From assembly GCA_024362935.1 (NCBI GenBank), contig JANCRA010000014.1, forward strand, positions 13,656,258 through 13,720,257: a stretch of 64,000 nt of DNA, written 5' to 3'. This DNA is from Setophaga petechia. Taxonomy: Eukaryota > Chordata > Aves > Passeriformes > Parulidae. Positions 35,532 through 48,224 of the stretch are shown in pieces (position 1 is the stretch's first letter; each line of letters opens with the position of its first letter). The translations under genes were made by a program, and so were the position numbers. Under the pieces are notes generated by a model that made no database searches, was not told the DNA's origin, and worked only from the letters and a program-made list of their open reading frames with translations.

Positions 35532-38500
35532 AGGTGGCACTTCCACATCAGGATCAGGATGGGCCTTTGCTCCAAGAGGGGCAGGGGGCACTGGGCTCCT
35601 CTGCTGCCTTGGTCTCACTTGCTGGAGAGTGTCAGCAGAGTCAATAGTTACAGACTCTCTTGCTGGACTGCTGCATTAAATTGTGTAGAGAGTTGGGAGT
35701 GCTGTGACCTCACCCCAGACAGAAATGAGGAGAGCAGAGTGGAGCAGAGCCATTTTGGGCTCAGAAGCTGTTATGCTCCTTGCTGACTCCTCCACTGGAG
35801 CCTCCTGCTTTTGGGTGTTGTGTCAAAAAATGTCTGAACTGATGCAGTGGTTTGCTATCAGGGAGAGCAGAACCACCTCTCACATGGACTGACTTTAGCA
35901 GCTGTAATTAGGAGCCAGTTTGGCTCATAAACGTCCTCATGAGAATCTTAGGGAAGCATAATGAGCCCATGAGGAAGTGTCTTGTGGAATCTTCTTTTTG
36001 CTTTTTCCTTATAATGGGGTGATGTAGTTCTGTGTCTTTAGCAGCAGCACTGGTTCGTGTCAATTGACTGACATGAACTTCACCATCAGCAGGGCTGGCA
36101 GCTGCAGGGCACTCAGGCAATCTGAACAGACTGGAATGGCTGTCAAAATGCTGCATGCACTCTCTGTATATTAAGGTTTTAGTTTCATAGATATGTATGA
36201 GTTTTATGACTGTCAGTACATGAACTATAAATGCAGATACACAAGCCTTGGGAGCAAATATTGATTTGTTTCACTTTAAGAAACAAACATTCTGTTCAGT
36301 ATGATGCTGATGGGATGTAGTACTTGGTCACAATAGAGTAAAAGGGGTGGAAATCTGTTTCTAACTGAGCTTTCCATGTGTGATTGATGCTGTTGTTGAT
36401 GTGTATTCATAGATCCTTGACTCTGGATTATGCATGAACTAATACATAGAACCAAAATATCAGCTGAACTGGTGTGGAATTGGTGTCCCCCTGTGCAGGA
36501 GAATGGCCATGATGGGGATGCAGCTGCACTGCTTAGAGAATGCAGGTGTCAGTGAAGTGCTTTATTGGGTAGTGGCTTTTCCTCAGGTATTAAAAAATAA
36601 GCTGATGTTAAAAATAAAATATGTTTCATGTCACTGCAGCATTAGAGAAGTGCTTTTTCAGGTTTTCAAGATGACAACTCAGGTTCTGTTAAGTCAGGAT
36701 GGATTGTGTCAGCCCCTCTGTGTTACATAACAGGATATGAGTGATAAAAACTGACAGTGTGCTGTGGATGGGAAATAAAATCTAGTTTCCTCAAACCTGG
36801 AATAGAATGAATGCAAATTCTCATGAAGCATTTTGGTACTCTTCTTGACATGGAGAGAGCTCTTAAGCAGAAATAACTCTGCTGATGTCTTGGAACTGGT
36901 TCTCTGCTCTGTACACCAAGTACTGCTCAATGCAAATAATTCTGCTCCAGTGGTGCTAACAAGAGAGTTTTGTTTTGCCTCTTATTTGTGTCTTTAAAGC
37001 AGTCCTTTCAATAAACATAATTAACTCTTCCTAGTTCGGAATTAAAAAAACAAATATTTTGTGCTTAAAATATTCTCCTGGCCTGCTTTTATTTTCTTGT
37101 TGAATATTCTTTCTGAGGTAGTTTTGCATTAGTAACTGCAGCCATAAAAGCAACTTACTGGCTCATTTTGCTCTTTGTCTTTTAATATCTCACTTCTTTT
37201 TGGTTTCTGCATAGGTTCAGAACCTACAGCGTGTCAAATACCAATTTCCTATTTTTTGTCCAATGCAGATTTTTGAAATGTTGGTGTTTAAATTTAACAT
37301 ATACCTTTAAAATCTTATTGTATTGTTCTTTGTGTTCTCTATTCTAAATCTATTGAGACAATTAATTTCTTTTTTTTAACAGAATCACTCCTTTAAATAG
37401 TGTAGATATTGCACATACTCTAGAAAAACACAGATGTAAATACAGTAAGGTATAAGCTGCATTACAACCTTCTTTTTGAACTGGGGTTGGCCTAATGGTG
37501 CTATGCAAGGACTAAAACAATTCCTTGTCAGACTGGGAAATTCTCATTTGGTGCAGCTGGTTTCCTAACCAGTGCTGGGTCCTTTCCTGTGTGTGACCTG
37601 CCCCAGTTTATTCCACAGGCAGCACTGAGCAGTTTGTCCTGTGCTTTGGGGGGCACTTTCAGCAGTTTGCCTTAGGAGGGAGGGTATAAACTGTAATTCC
37701 AAGGCACCTTCCTTTTCCTACCTCTGTCTCTTTGAACTTGTAATTGATCCCTCTGATTCTCCTTCATGTGGAATTCTTTCCTGGAGGAAGGACACCAATC
37801 TCCTTTCAGGGTTAATTCTGGACTTAGTGGAGAGACAGAGCAGTTTGGGGCATGAAACAGCCCCAGTGATGCCCTGATTGTTCTCAGAAGGAAGGCAGGA
37901 GTGCAATTGCAAGCAGGAATATTCTGAGTCTGTGTTGGCTCAGGATTTGGTCCTGTGCAGACAAGGAGCAGGGGCCCATGGCTGTGCAGGGCAGTCATGG
38001 CAGCTCTCTCCTGCCTGTTCCCCTGCCCTGGGTGTTAAACCTGGCACTGGGCACTTGTGCTGCCCATTGTGTCAGTAACTGCACACCCTGGGCACAGCCA
38101 GCAGCTCAGAGTGAGCCCTGCCTGTCTGCCTGCAGAGCTGTGCTGGTTCTGCTGCAAACTGCCCACCCTGAGCTGCACTGCTGCTGCCAGTGTGCTTTTC
38201 CTGTTAGGAAGCCCAGCCTGGCAGCTGTGATTGAATGTACAGCACAGCAGCTGCTGCCCCTGGGCCATTTGCAGTCCCCTCCTCAGGGGTGGGCAGCTCT
38301 GGGGGCTGAGGCAGTTCCCAGCTGCAGTGCTGGTTCTGTGTGCTGCAGTTTGCTTTAATCCGTGTGGTGATGCTCAAACTGCACTTCCAGCTGTTCTTCC
38401 ACTGCATGCTGAACAAGGTTTTGACAATATTTGCTGTTTGAGGGATCAAACCCCCCACATTTATTGGGTTGGAATGGATACTGTCCTTTTATGGTGGTTG

Positions 38501-41500
38501 TTTTTAACACTGATATTATCTGTGTCAGTCCCCAGGAATTTCCTGCCACCCTACCAAACCATTAAAGGTGTCTGTGTCAATGGGAATAGCAAGTTTGACA
38601 CATAACAAAGATACAGGCTGTGCCCTCTGCATGGCCTGCATCACTTGTGCTCTATTTTTTGATATTGTGTCATGTGTGTCCCTTCTCCCCCTTTTTTTTC
38701 CACTTTGGACAATTAACCTCACACTCTAGTTTCCAGTCATCACCTGATTTTATCAACTGTATATAAGAAATAACACAAAGAAAACAAAAATTTAATAATG
38801 GAAGGAGGTTTCTGTTTTGTTTTGTTGTTTTTTGCCTTTTTTAAAATTTAAAGTTAAAATCATTTCACTGAGTGACTTATAGCTCTTGTTTATGGAGGTT
38901 TGTCTCTGAAGTTTGTTTGGTTCACAGGTTTTTCCCTTCTATATTCCTCACAATATGCATGTTTTTCACTCATTGTTATACCCAGTTACTAGTGAAAAAT
39001 ACTTCTGTACCTTTATATTTTGTGTTAATAGCTATTTTTTTCTCAGTTATTACTTGTTCTCTAATGACCCAAACCCTGATGTGTTTCCATTCTCTGGTTT
39101 CAGATCTCTTAGTTTTCAATAGTTTACCAGCCCACACAGAAGAATGGATAAATCAATAAGCAACCAAAGAGCTCATGCAAGCTACTTAATATTTACTTTG
39201 TTAACTGATGTTGGTGAAAGCTACACATTGCTAGAGCCTCTTTTGGCTCTGTATGAAAAAAAAAATAATTCATTTATACTCTTTATCTCTTTGTCACCAG
39301 ATACCTTTCATATATGAAAGCTATTAAGTGTTCCTTTTTTCCCTCTCCAAAATTCTTTTAAATTTGCTTATGAAATATGCTGGCCTAGGTATTCCTAGCA
39401 GATTTTTCTAGATGTGTTTATTGGATACCTGACTGTGTTTCCACTGAAAGCTACAAACATAACAAATGGTATTTTCGTAGTAACACTGCAACATTGACTC
39501 TCAGTGGAACTCTTTGAAAATATGCATGAAATTAACTAATTTTTTACATTAAAATAACTGTATTACAGGATTGTTACAAGTCAAATTTGAGAAGAAGAAT
39601 TAAAAGAACTAAATGTAAATATTTTCTTGGAAAACTCCATGGAACACAGATCTAATGCTTGCCCAGAAACCTGCATTAATGCATTAAGGGCCTTAGCATC
39701 CCAGTTCAAGAGAAATTATTGTAATGTAATGGAAAAGAATAACTGAGATGGACATGACCCCAGATTAGTGCACTTCCATTGGATATTAGATACTGTTGAC
39801 TTAGTCTGAGAAGTTCATTTCCCAGCTTTAATGGGTTTTATGTTCCAGGACCTGGTGGGCTGGAGGGTTTATCCTTGTTGCTAAAGGGCAGAAGACCATT
39901 AAGGTTGTCATGTGATTTTTGTATCAATGTCATATTTTCCCTTGTGAGGTCTCAAGGGCTTGCCAGCAAGATTCCAAAGTTTGTGCTTTGGGAGCAGGGT
40001 ACAATAAAGCTTTGGAAGTGTTTGTCTCTGCAAATGGCTCTGTTTTAATGCAGATCTCAGAGCAGCATTTTGACATAAGGAGAAGATCTGACTAAAGGCA
40101 GGTTTGGTATTAGATGGACTCAAATTTCTTAAGTATCTTGGATCAGCATAATCTTTTCAGGATAATTGCACCCTGTTTTTTCTCATGCACAAGAATATTT
40201 AATGTGATCTTCATAAAACATTAGTCACCAAAGTCGTAGAGTGGGGTTAAAAGTTTGCCTCAGATATTGTAAAAAAAACTAATGAATAAAGAAAAAAAAA
40301 AAGAGAACCTTAATGCCTTACTAATTACCCTAAAATTGTTCCCATTATCAGGGAATTACAAAATCGGTGAGTTCATTATCCTGTATAAGGGCAAATGGAA
40401 ACCTCCAAGGGTAGCTGAGGTATTTTTAGACACAGAATGTGCCACATTTGAGGCTGAGGAGAGATTTGTTGTTCTGCAGAGTGTATTTTGCTGAAGCAGG
40501 AAGAGCTGTGATTGCCTCAGCTTAGGAAATAAAGGGGGAAATCCATCCTGGAGAGGCTGGTTGTGTTTGGGAAAGAGACCTGGCTTCTGCTGACTCACTG
40601 TGAGGGAGGAGAAATTACTGCAGCTTTCTGGTTGGTTCTTGAGAGAAGCTTCTTTAATTATTTCGTGGCACTTCCTGAGTATTCCACCCTGGGGAAGCAG
40701 AATCTGTTTTCTCCTATTTCCAGGGGTATAAAGAGAGTCCCAGAGAAGGGAACTGGATTGAGCACAGCTTTACAGAGTTAGTCAGAAGGTTGGGTATAAA
40801 AATTTTGGTATTTCACCCCCAAAATTCATATTGTGCAGTTTGCCTTTTGGCACATTGGTTCTGCAGCCCCAGACTCTGCAGCAGAGGCTGCTCCATGGGC
40901 AGGGCTGAGGGCAGAGGCTGCTCACCCTGTGCACACATCAATTTGTGTTCAGAAATGTACACACACACACGTGGGTGTGTACACTGAAGCCTGTGGGGGA
41001 TGTGCTTTTGCAGTTCATGCTTTGAACACCAAACTCCTCAGCATGAACATTTTCCCCTTTCTGCAGGGGCTGAGACATGGTTTGTGGAAATCTGACACTG
41101 ACCTGCCCTCATGCTTAAATAAATCCTGGGAACTGGGGGAGGATGTCAAGTGTCCAGGTCAAGATGTAGATTATTAAACTTTCTTGTTTAATGTGGAAGG
41201 CTTTTCTTCTGCTGTGTCTTGCAAATGTCTGTGTGAGAGTGGGGTGCCATTGTTCAGCAATGAATCTGAAATACATGTTGGGTCTTCTTTTGACTAACAT
41301 ACAATTTCATAATGCAGGTTAAACCTGGCCTCTTCTCACCTACAATTTTCAGTGTCCAAACCGTTTGTACTTTATCTGGAAACCATAACACAACTAATAT
41401 GACTTGTAGGATTTGAAAACAATTCTTGCCTGTCTAGGCACTGGAAAAATGAACAGATGCAACACATGCCATCAAAGTAATTTTTTGGAAGTAGTGGAAA

Positions 41501-42860
41501 CCCTCTTCACTTCTGGGTTCCATTGCCTGGCAGAAGTGCTGTTGATGCCCAGCTTTCCTCTTATTCCCACAACATTTTATGTTACACTACATTAAAAAGC
41601 TCTCTGGAAGAGGTAATAAACAATCAAAATTTTCATGAGTTAAGCTTTGAATTCCCCATTTGTCGAACTGATATAGCCTGGATGTTTACTGATATAGCAT
41701 TCCATGAGAGACAAATGGTCCTTATGTGCTTCTAGGTATCCCCAGAAATCTGTAATAGCAGGCTTGATAGTGACAGCAAGCTGGGAACATGGTGTGTGGC
41801 AGGATTATACAGGGAATGCTATCTAACAGAAATAAATTCTGCTTCCCCAGAATAGCTGAAGCTATTTCAGTCTTTAAATCATTTCATTTAAATAGTTCCT
41901 GTCTTGAATTGTTGACAGTCTCCACATTGATGTCTTCGGGTTCTTTAAACCTTGCCATGTAGACTTCAGATGAATGTGTATATATATATATATATATATA
42001 TACATCCCCTGCCCTCTGCTTATGGAGTGAGACACTAAAAAACATCCAGGAGTCTTTACTTAATTTTCAAGGCTTTCTTTAATCTGTTTCTAGACTAACT
42101 TTTGTAGCACATAATATGGATTGGTCCTCTTCCAGTGGCCTAGCTCTCTCCTTTATAAAAAGAAAAGAAGAGATGTAAACTTGCCTGCTTAAGCTGTAGA
42201 GACAAGAAACGAAAATACAGCAGTGCCAGTGAGGCCATGCCATTCTCTGGTGGATTTTTCCTTTTTTTCCATTTTCTCATAGTCCTCCATGCCTGTTTTC
42301 CTTCTCCTGGTCCTTGCTGACTCTCCTTTGTAGTGAATATAGGGAAAGCTGTTTTAGAAGGGAACCAGAACAGTCCCTTTTCTCTAAAAACAAATCATGT
42401 TTGAACTGTTTTGTCATTCCAGAATTAGGGTTTCACGTTTCCCTTCTTCTATCCTAATCATTATGTTGTATCAGTTGTTCTCACTATTTTTATGGTCCAT
42501 TTGAAGTGTGGAGCAGGAGGATTGTTTTGGTTTTGTAGAACTTTCTTTGGATTTGGGATAGACTGCTGTTCATTCCCAGAAGAAAATTTTGGTGCAGTCA
42601 GACAGCAGAGATTTGGGTATGGAATTGGTGATGGGAACAAATTATGCCCAAGCACCAGGTTTGCAATGTAAATAGCAAGAGCCACCAATTGTACCTTGAG
42701 CTCTGAGAAGGGAGGCACAAAAATCTTCTGAACTGGAGCTGAGTGCAGCTGCCTTCCTAGAACTGAGAGCCCAGAGCAGAAGTGAACCAGAGGCAGGATG
42801 TTTGCAGCTGCTCCCCATTCCTGCTCTGCCAGGGTGGTGCAGGGCTGGGGACAGGAGGGA
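35532..42860. other. Non-coding stretch with a GC-rich, CpG-poor patch
   Basis: No gene is recognised. Between about 37880 and 38350 the sequence is rich in CTG, CAG and CCTG but has almost no CpG, so it differs from the 31-kb island. Its frames (for example plus 37978-38358, 126 codons) are leucine/cysteine/alanine-rich without a recognisable domain. A (CA)n-like run lies at about 40960-40970 and a (TA)12 tract at 41979-42002. Confidence 0.45.
41979..42002. repeat. (TA)12 dinucleotide microsatellite
   Basis: Twelve uninterrupted TA units follow 'gaatgtg' and precede 'catcccc'. A simple-sequence tract. Confidence 0.92.
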
Positions 42861-43154
42861 GGGGTGCCAGCCCTGTCCCTGCTGTCTCTGCTGTCCCACA
42901 CTCACAGTTGGGGTGCCAGCCCTGTCCCTGCCCTCCCTGCTGTCCCACACTCACAGTTGGGGTGCCAGCCCTGTCCCTGCCCTCTCTGCTGTCCCACACT
43001 CACAGTTGGGGTGCCAGCCCTGTCCCTGCCCTCTCTGCTGTCCCACACTCACAGTTGGGGTGCCAGCCCTGTCCCTGCCCTCTCTGCTGTCCCACACTCA
43101 CAGTTGGGGTGCCAGCCCTGTCCCTGCCCTCTCTGCTGTCCCACACTCACAGTT
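42861..43154. repeat. 49-bp minisatellite, six copies
   Basis: Six head-to-tail units of exactly 49 bp start at 42861, 42910, 42959, 43008, 43057 and 43106. Each begins 'ggggtgccagccctgtccct' and ends 'cccacactcacagtt'. Units 3-6 are identical. Unit 1 differs in the middle ('gctgtctctg') and unit 2 has 'ccctccctg'. Because 49 is one more than a multiple of three, each copy shifts the frame, and open frames exist on both strands (100-146 codons). These are repeat artefacts. Confidence 0.95.
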
Positions 43155-46100
43155 TGAGAGGTTTGGTTTGCAACAACATTCAGTTCCCTCTCTCTGATAT
43201 CTGAGTCTAGCATAACTTCTAAATCTAATTTGTCTCCTTATTCAGTATGAGACATTCAGTCTTTAAATTTGCATGCTGTGAGAGGCAGTAAAACCCAGTT
43301 GTGCCACAGTCTGTGACTGTGTGCTCTCTGGTGTAAATGCTGCCTGTTTGCCCATCAAAGGATCCTGAGAGTGCTTTGTGGAATTTGTACAAAGTGTCTG
43401 AGGGTAGAACACTCTAAAAGGGAGTTTAGTTTAAGTGTTGCCAGCCCTTCAATTGGGAAAACTCAGAGAAATCTGAAACCACTAGTACAAAAAAGTTATT
43501 TGGTGTAATACAAAAAAAAATGTAATTAATAGTCAAAATATATTGCACTTTCAATTTAAAGAGATCATTACAACCTTGGTTTTGGCTAGTTAATGGATAT
43601 AGGCTTTGAATTTCTGAGTTATGAATGTTTTTAAATCATGGAAGAATTAATAACACTCATAAAGGATCTCAGCACAACAGCTCTTCTCAGAGAATTTAAT
43701 AATTAACAGCAAATCTGTAAGAGGAAGCTGTTTGTGGTTCAAAATAAATTATAGAAGAAATCAACAGAGAAATCTCTCCTGGCAAACTTTGTGTATTTAT
43801 TTATGTCTGTAAAAACAGTGCCTGATGAGAAGGGAATCCAAACTTTCCTTCCTTGCATTCAGTCCTGTTTTCCTGCATCTTGGAGAGGCTGAGCTGTTCA
43901 GCTGCCTTCCCACTAGAACAGAGGCATTGGATTGGTTACACATGATCCAGAAACCACAGTGGGTGTCTGAAATGAGACCTCTTGGAGAGACCAAGGGTAA
44001 CAAAGCTTCTGACAAACCATCTTGCTTACCCAAGATTGTTCTTGTTTGGAGATTTTTGCTCAGCCTTCTATCTTTACAAGTTACCTGCTTCCAGTCATTG
44101 CATATTCCTATTACTGACCTCAGTGTATGAAGTATTTCCAGTTAGTTTAATAATTTTTTTTTTGTCTTGGCTCAGAATTTGTGTCTGTATCATGTTTGGA
44201 GATCAGCACAAGCAAGTGGGATGTATTTGCAAAGCTCCTGTTGCAGGTCTCCTAAAAGCACCTATAGCTTCTCTGGTATTATTGGTTTGGTTTGATTTCC
44301 CCACCCTGGAAAAGGTGAGATTCTTTATAGATTTTGTTGGTATTGCAAAAACACCTGTGTAACTGGAAATCATTTTTCAGTAAATATTATTAACATTATT
44401 TCCTTCACCATGTAGTCTTCCTTATCTAAAATGAAAAGGTAACATGTTGGATTTATTTTCTTCTCTAATACAACCTTTATTTTAACAGTGTTGCCTCTGT
44501 GGGTGGGCTTTCAACTAAAATATTTCCATGTCTATTGTCACCAGGATTTTTGTGCAGAGGGTGATGTAAAATACTATTCATTTGAAAATTTCAGCTGCTT
44601 TGTTTCTGCTGATCTAATTGTTGTATCCATGGAAACTGGAGGGCTAATTCCAGACAGCTGCCGAGTTCTCTTCTAAAATGTTATTGAAGTTTGTCAGTAC
44701 AGAACTTCATGGGCCAGTTGCCAGTGTGCAGGCTTGGATACTGGAGATTTTCTGAATGATTATCTAAAAGGCATGGTGAATATTCTAAAGTAGTTTTTTG
44801 TTTCACATCCCCCTGTAGACTGTTATTGAACAGATTGAAAATTTGAGCTGAAAGCCTCAAACACCCAATGCTGTAACCTCTGGAACAGCTGGATGGAGCA
44901 AGGAGCAGAGAGGAGAGACTGCAGTCACAGGAGGAGTCAGTGGCAGCCTCAGGGGAAAGCAAATATGGGTAACACTGGGGAATTGTTCATGATTCACTCA
45001 GACACTGATGGAAACTTGACCATTGGTGTAGCAGAGAGCAGCGTCCCACAGTTCAAGTGAATGTATTTGAAAATCCTGTCCAAAAATAGCCCCCCTTGCT
45101 GGCCTGGTGCCAGGGTGCATTTTTAATAAAAGTAGTTTAGTAGTGCTATAGTAAAACTCACGAATTTGTTGTAACTTCATGGCAAAAGTTTTTTAGCAGA
45201 AAAAAGTAAAATGTGATGTCTTGAAATATTACCATGAACAGGCTGCAGTGGATTTCTACATTAAAGAGCTGTTGTTCTAGGAAAGTCTGGGTCTAGCTAA
45301 TAGTATAGGTGTGGCTTTATTTATGAGCTGTCCTAACTGAGTCTCTGTTACCAGGGCTCTTCTAAGAGAGGATCTAAAATAAAGCTTGTATCAGTTTTCA
45401 CTTGACTCTTTGATCCAAACCTCTGTAGATTTCAGAGGAAGTGTGTTTTGTATTGAAATTTTGCATGGAAAGTGGTTTGTCAGTGAGATTGTATTGGAGT
45501 CACCTTTCTGTACAAGACCTGTTTTTCAGCAATCTAAAATTGATTCCAGTTCATCTGGTAGGAAGCTCTGAGTAAATTAATCTTACCACCCTAATAGATC
45601 CCTGACTGAGATGCAAATGAAATGTTCCCCATCTTGTCAGTGGAATGAACACAGGAATTGTTTGTCTAAAAGTCCAGTAGAATTGGAAGTTCTGATTCTG
45701 TACCTGTGACAGTTCTATATGAATAGAATACAAATAACTTCTGTGCATTAACTCTGTCAGCTTTGAACAATTGAAGGCAGACTCAGTCCTGCAATGACAC
45801 ATTTGTGGGGTTTTTTGCTTCCTTGTCTTACACTGAGCCCATTTTCTGTGGAGGCCTTTGTTCTGCTGACAAACTCCTCTGCAAAGGCTCTTTTCAGGAG
45901 AGGGCTGGGGATGGAGCTCTGGCTTTGGGGTGAGGCCCATAACAGGGTTTGGAAAACAGACCAAGTCTCCCCTGTGGGTTATCTACAGAGAACCTTGCTT
46001 ATGAGTGCAGTGAAAAGGGAAATATTGCTTACATTTTGCCAAAGTGGTATTTTTTCTTCCTGGAGATGTCATTCCATCTTCCAGCAGTCATTATAAAGCA

Positions 46101-48071
46101 TTGATGTTGGAGCTGGTGGCTCTGGTTGGCAGTGCCATGAAACAATCTGCTCAAAACACAGAATAATACAGGTACAGCTTTGAGGGGGCTGCACAAAGGT
46201 GGGTGCCAGCTCAGCCTGAATGACTTTGGTCATGTAAACAAGGGGGGCCACTAACAGAACATCCCACTAAAACATTTTGGCTCTGTCTGCTCCTGTTTTT
46301 GTAGGAAGCCAAATGTTTTGATATCAGCTTTAAATATTTGCATGTAAGAATTATATGTATGGAATTTGCAAGCCCAGAAACTGTATGTGTAGAACTAGAA
46401 CTCAGCTTAAAGGTGTGCAGGAATGCAGAACAGGTGTTTGCTGGTTTTTTGAATGATGCAAATTTGAGTCTTTTTTGTTGCTTTTTAGTCTCTTGATAAT
46501 GATTTCAGTCACTTAGTGATGGTTTGGTTGTCAGTCAAGGCATAGGTGATTCTATTCAAAAGCAATGACAGAAAATATCTTAAAATGATTGGAAAGAATG
46601 GATGGCTGCTGCCTGTGCAATGTAAGGACAGGTGAGCAGTTCTTTATTTGTCCTTGTCCTCCATCTTCTCTCTTACATAACATCTTCCATCTCAAATCCT
46701 TGCTTTGCAAGGAGCTGCAAAACATTTGCTAAGCAATAATTTCTGTAACTGCAGCTTGGTTCAGAGCAGCATTCCAGCCTGACAGTGATTTGGGTGCAGA
46801 GGAAATAATAATGTATCATGATGGACTAGAAGAGCTTGCTGACACTCCATGGACAAATGTTTACCTCTGCTTTATGTTTTTTTTGGGTGGGTTACATTAA
46901 AATTAATGAACTGCTGCTGTCTTTGAAGGTTTCTCCTTTTCTAGGTGCAAATTGCAGTGTCATTAGAGCAGTTCCACTGCAATCTGTGTGAGGGGGAGGT
47001 GTCAGTGACCACAGAACATCCACTCCAGCTGTCCCTTAACCTCTCTTATTTATATCCCAAAATGTGCAATTTTGGTGCATTTTGTTTTATTTTAGCATGA
47101 CAAGTAAAACGTTCTAAAACAAAAGCATTTAAAGCAAACCAGAGTCAGGTCCAATACAAGACTTGATGTTGTAGCTGGGTAAAGAATTTTTTTAGTCAGT
47201 TGAGGCAATGGGATATTTAATAGAAAGGCTTCAAGATACAAATGAGTTCTCATGAGCACACAATTAACCTGCTCCCAGGTAATGAGTAGGAGGCAGATAG
47301 CATTAAGTTGAAAAAATAAATATCCAGAAGCAGTAAATTCATTTTGTCACTTGAGGCTTGATCCAAAGCTTGTGTGAATCATGGAACTGAAACAGAGGCT
47401 GACAGCTCTGAATCTGAAACCTGCATTGTGAACAAAGCTTAATTTGAGGAGAGTTGATGAGCTTTCTCTGTCTTGGCCAATGCCTCAAAGGACATGAAGG
47501 ACATTACAATTTCTGCATGATAAGAGGATTTTGGAAACAACTTAAAAGATAAATGAGATCCAAATACTATCACTTGTTTTCACATTCTCATAGCTCACTA
47601 TAAAATGTTTTAATACATCTAACAAAAATAAACTTTCAAGGCTACGGTTTCCCAATCTATTTGCATTTTAAAATATATATACATTAAAATATTCCAATAC
47701 TTTTTGTTTATATGTGGCATAAAATGTGTTAGCAGAAGATGTACAGGAGGAGGGACTGTAGCCTCCCCAAGCATGGTACTTGAGCAGGTGCCTTCCTACT
47801 CAAAAGGGAGAGGCTCAGGAACCTGCCAGGGCTCTGGAGCATCTCTTGCATCTTTGCTGTAAAACACCTGTGCTTTGAAGAGAGAGAGCTTTTACTGCAG
47901 CTAGAAATACAACATATTTAACTGGGTGCTGTGAGGGCAGTTACCTGTTGGTTGACTGGGAGAAGAAAAATTTCTAACCATGCATCAGGTTCTCTCCAGC
48001 AGAGATCAAAAAATCAGATTGCCAACCTAGACTTGCCATTTTGAAGGATTCTTGTGAATACAATAATTTAC
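43155..48071. other. Non-coding stretch
   Basis: No gene is recognised. The frames at plus 43825-44130, plus 43982-44362 and minus 45551-45964 are 100-137 codons. They lack domains, codon bias and convincing splice contexts. No CR1 copy or tandem array was seen. Confidence 0.45.
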
Positions 48072-48224
48072 CATTTCCAGCAGCACACCAGTGAGGTGTG
48101 TACAGTCTTTGGGGAATATTTTTGATGTTACTGCTTTGGCTGAGTGGATCAGGCACAGGAACATGGGCAGGGTGAGGCTGATGAGCAGCAGGCTCTGCTG
48201 TCTGCATGTCCAGGAACAGCTCAT
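48072..48224 (-). other. Candidate secreted-protein first exon, unassigned
   Basis: On the minus strand an ATG at 48224 opens 51 codons. A polar start (MSCSWTCRQQ) is followed by a hydrophobic core (LLLISLTLPMFLCLI) and HSAKA, the pattern of a cleavable signal peptide. The mature part would begin VTSKIFPKDCTHLTGVLLEM. The frame ends exactly at a codon followed by 'gtaaat', a fair splice donor in phase 0. A signal peptide plus one short helix in a first exon is common for small cytokines, but I found no second exon and recognise no family. The ATG context is weak, and overlapping frames are also open in this GC-richer patch. Confidence 0.15.

Noticed and set aside
42782..43204. Frames of 119-146 codons with repeated 'CCPTLTVGVPALSL'-type sequence
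   Set aside because: They are artefacts of the 49-bp array, where each copy shifts the frame by one base.
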